Shown here piece by piece: positions 62,768 to 64,000 of a stretch of 64,000 bases of DNA. The position numbers were made by a program, and so were the translations under genes. Position 1 is the first letter of the stretch; each line of letters begins with the position of its first letter. The stretch is from assembly GCA_015039365.1 (NCBI GenBank), contig WION01000006.1, positions 62,001-126,000 of the forward strand, written 5' to 3'. The notes under the pieces were generated by a model, which was not told the DNA's origin, ran no database searches, and saw only the letters and a list, made by a program, of their open reading frames with translations. The stretch comes from Amanita rubescens (lineage: Eukaryota > Basidiomycota > Agaricomycetes > Agaricales > Amanitaceae).

Positions 62768-63686
62768 ATGAGCACGGATAGCAACGCCGAGGGCCTTATT
62801 GAGGTAGTTGGGACGTCATTTTCTCGTGTTTCTTACTAAGTGCACCAACAGGCTGCGTTAGATCAGGCGTTTTCTCCCCCTCCATTGCGGAAACAGGCTC
62901 CGGTACCATCTACACATGAGACGGGGAAAGACGGACATGAAGTGGTGAGCCAGTCTCAAACGCACGAAGAAACGAGCGGCGATCCAGCCGGTGCATCGAA
63001 CGTTTCTGTTGATGCTTGGAGGGCAGGCTATGACGAGCAAGTCCAAGCTTGGCATGCCGAGTCAGCCGGAGCCCGTGCGAGGGCGGAGGAGGAGAGGGCT
63101 AGGTGGGAAGCCATCCGTGCCGCAGAAAAGGAGGAGGGAAAATCTGACCCACAGGAATCGGAGTGGGAGAGTGTCGTTGAAAAGAAGGACGAGAGCTCGG
63201 CATTGATGACTGATGTTCCGGATCTCATTGTTCGTCGTCCTGTATTCTTACGACTTCTCAATTCTGAACTTCCATCTATAGCAGGGAACCTTTGAAAATA
63301 CGCAAGGAGAGTCGACTGACGAATCACAAAAATGGGAGGATATCCATTCTTCAGAAACATCCTCATTCCCTTCAATGTCTTTTCCAGAAAGGACAGCCAC
63401 ACCTTCACCATCTCCTCCTACTCGGTATGACACATTAGAGCCGCCCCGCACCGCAACTTCAGCTATTTTTGATCCGTCCTTGTCTACTCGGACTCGTCTA
63501 AAGGCGCTGTTTGCCTCACTAGCTATCAACTTACTCTTACCATTTGTGAACGGGGTTATGCTTGGGTTTGGCGAAATATTTGCCAAGGAGGTTGTCATTG
63601 GTTGGCTCGGTTGGAGGGGGTCTGGGTCTACGGCGGCTTCTGCAGGGGTTCGCACATCATTGCAACGTCGTTGGCGGTCTACATAA
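62768..63686 (+). CDS. MIM1: Mim1/Tom13-domain mitochondrial outer-membrane insertase
   Basis: Exons 62768-62803, 62852-63229 and 63285-63686 sum to 271 residues. The C-terminal 60 or so residues carry the family core: FDPSLSTRTRLKALFASLAINLLLPFVNGVMLGFGEIFAKE, one membrane segment with the G-x-x-L-G-F-G-E pattern by which Mim1 oligomerises. Mim1 inserts alpha-helical proteins into the mitochondrial outer membrane. Yeast Mim1 is about 113 residues; here a roughly 190-residue charged N-terminal extension is added, with a coiled-coil-like part (DEQVQAWHAESAGARARAEEERARWEAIRAAEKEEGK) followed by acidic and Ser-rich disorder. Joining of extension and core depends on the intron 63230-63284, which keeps the frame. 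Confidence 0.8.
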
Positions 63687-64000
63687 CAGTGTCATGGCCT
63701 CGGTAATGATATATTGAATACAGTTGACGTGCGAAATAGTGAACACAGGGTAATCTACAATCTAGCATTCTTGGGCATGGTCCGGATTGCTTGACGCACC
63801 CCCAGATCACCCAACACGTCTTCGGCTACACGTGTAAACCTGTCAGAACTGGCCCGGCCCAAGACAAATGTCATCTACTTACCGCCACCAAGAACGCTAT
63901 CAAAGGTAACAGTGCGGTGATACTGTGCAAAACAAGTCAAGAGATAATCGCAAGGGTGCGGAGTGGGATGCTGACGTGTTCTATATAGCTGCCCATTCCA
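63687..64000. other. Window end, nothing recognised
   Basis: 3' flank of MIM1. Short ORFs only; a gene could begin outside the window. Confidence 0.4.

Overview
The window is nuclear DNA of a filamentous basidiomycete, most likely an Agaricomycete. Genes are close together on both strands and cut by many 46-63 nt introns with GT-AG (sometimes GC-AG) ends. The gene content fits: a DUF6533-type membrane protein family typical of mushrooms, white-collar-2-type light regulator, B-type cyclin, CYP51 and Kre9/KNH-type GPI protein. Nothing viral, bacterial or CRISPR-like was seen. All multi-exon models were built by eye from splice sites; for most of them the exon lengths were checked to sum to a whole number of codons.

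Layout. 1-5 kb is repeat-rich and has no convincing gene. At 5.1 kb lies a small secreted CS-alpha-beta (defensin-like) peptide gene, followed on the same strand by a mitochondrial RNase II-type exonuclease (Dss1/Msu1 type) and CYP51 (ERG11). From 17.6 down to 11.6 kb a 12-exon minus-strand gene encodes an acidic 1802-residue protein with a recurring W-T-P-S-Y-S-V-H-x-Q-G motif and a CaaX end. Next come a Kre9/KNH-like GPI protein, PRMT5 and an ankyrin protein, all on the minus strand. The ankyrin gene shares a 99-bp promoter with a plus-strand WC-2-like PAS/GATA factor.

26-41 kb holds SDS22 (PP1 regulator), tRNA-Leu(CAG), an acidic orphan, a DUF6533 membrane protein, a CCDC174-like protein, thiamine pyrophosphokinase with one broken frame, a TPR-like protein, an intronless 1037-residue disordered protein and ERG28. 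After a gene-poor stretch (41-43.8 kb) come an F-box/LRR-like protein, the vacuolar Ca2+/H+ exchanger VCX1, convergent peroxisomal FOX2, cyclin B, an FHA/G-patch protein, an XLF/Nej1-type end-joining factor, another gene-poor stretch (60-62.8 kb), and a Mim1/Tom13 protein.

Themes. Most genes are housekeeping. ERG11 and ERG28 both serve ergosterol synthesis but are 29 kb apart and show no cluster organisation. The most unusual signals are the defensin-like peptide, the W-motif CaaX protein, and very small internal exons (8, 13, 14, 15, 19 and 20 nt), one of which splits the ion-binding motif of VCX1. Several introns use GC donors. Two conserved genes (WC-2 and TPK) carry single-base frame breaks that I could not explain by splicing; base errors in the assembly are the simplest explanation.
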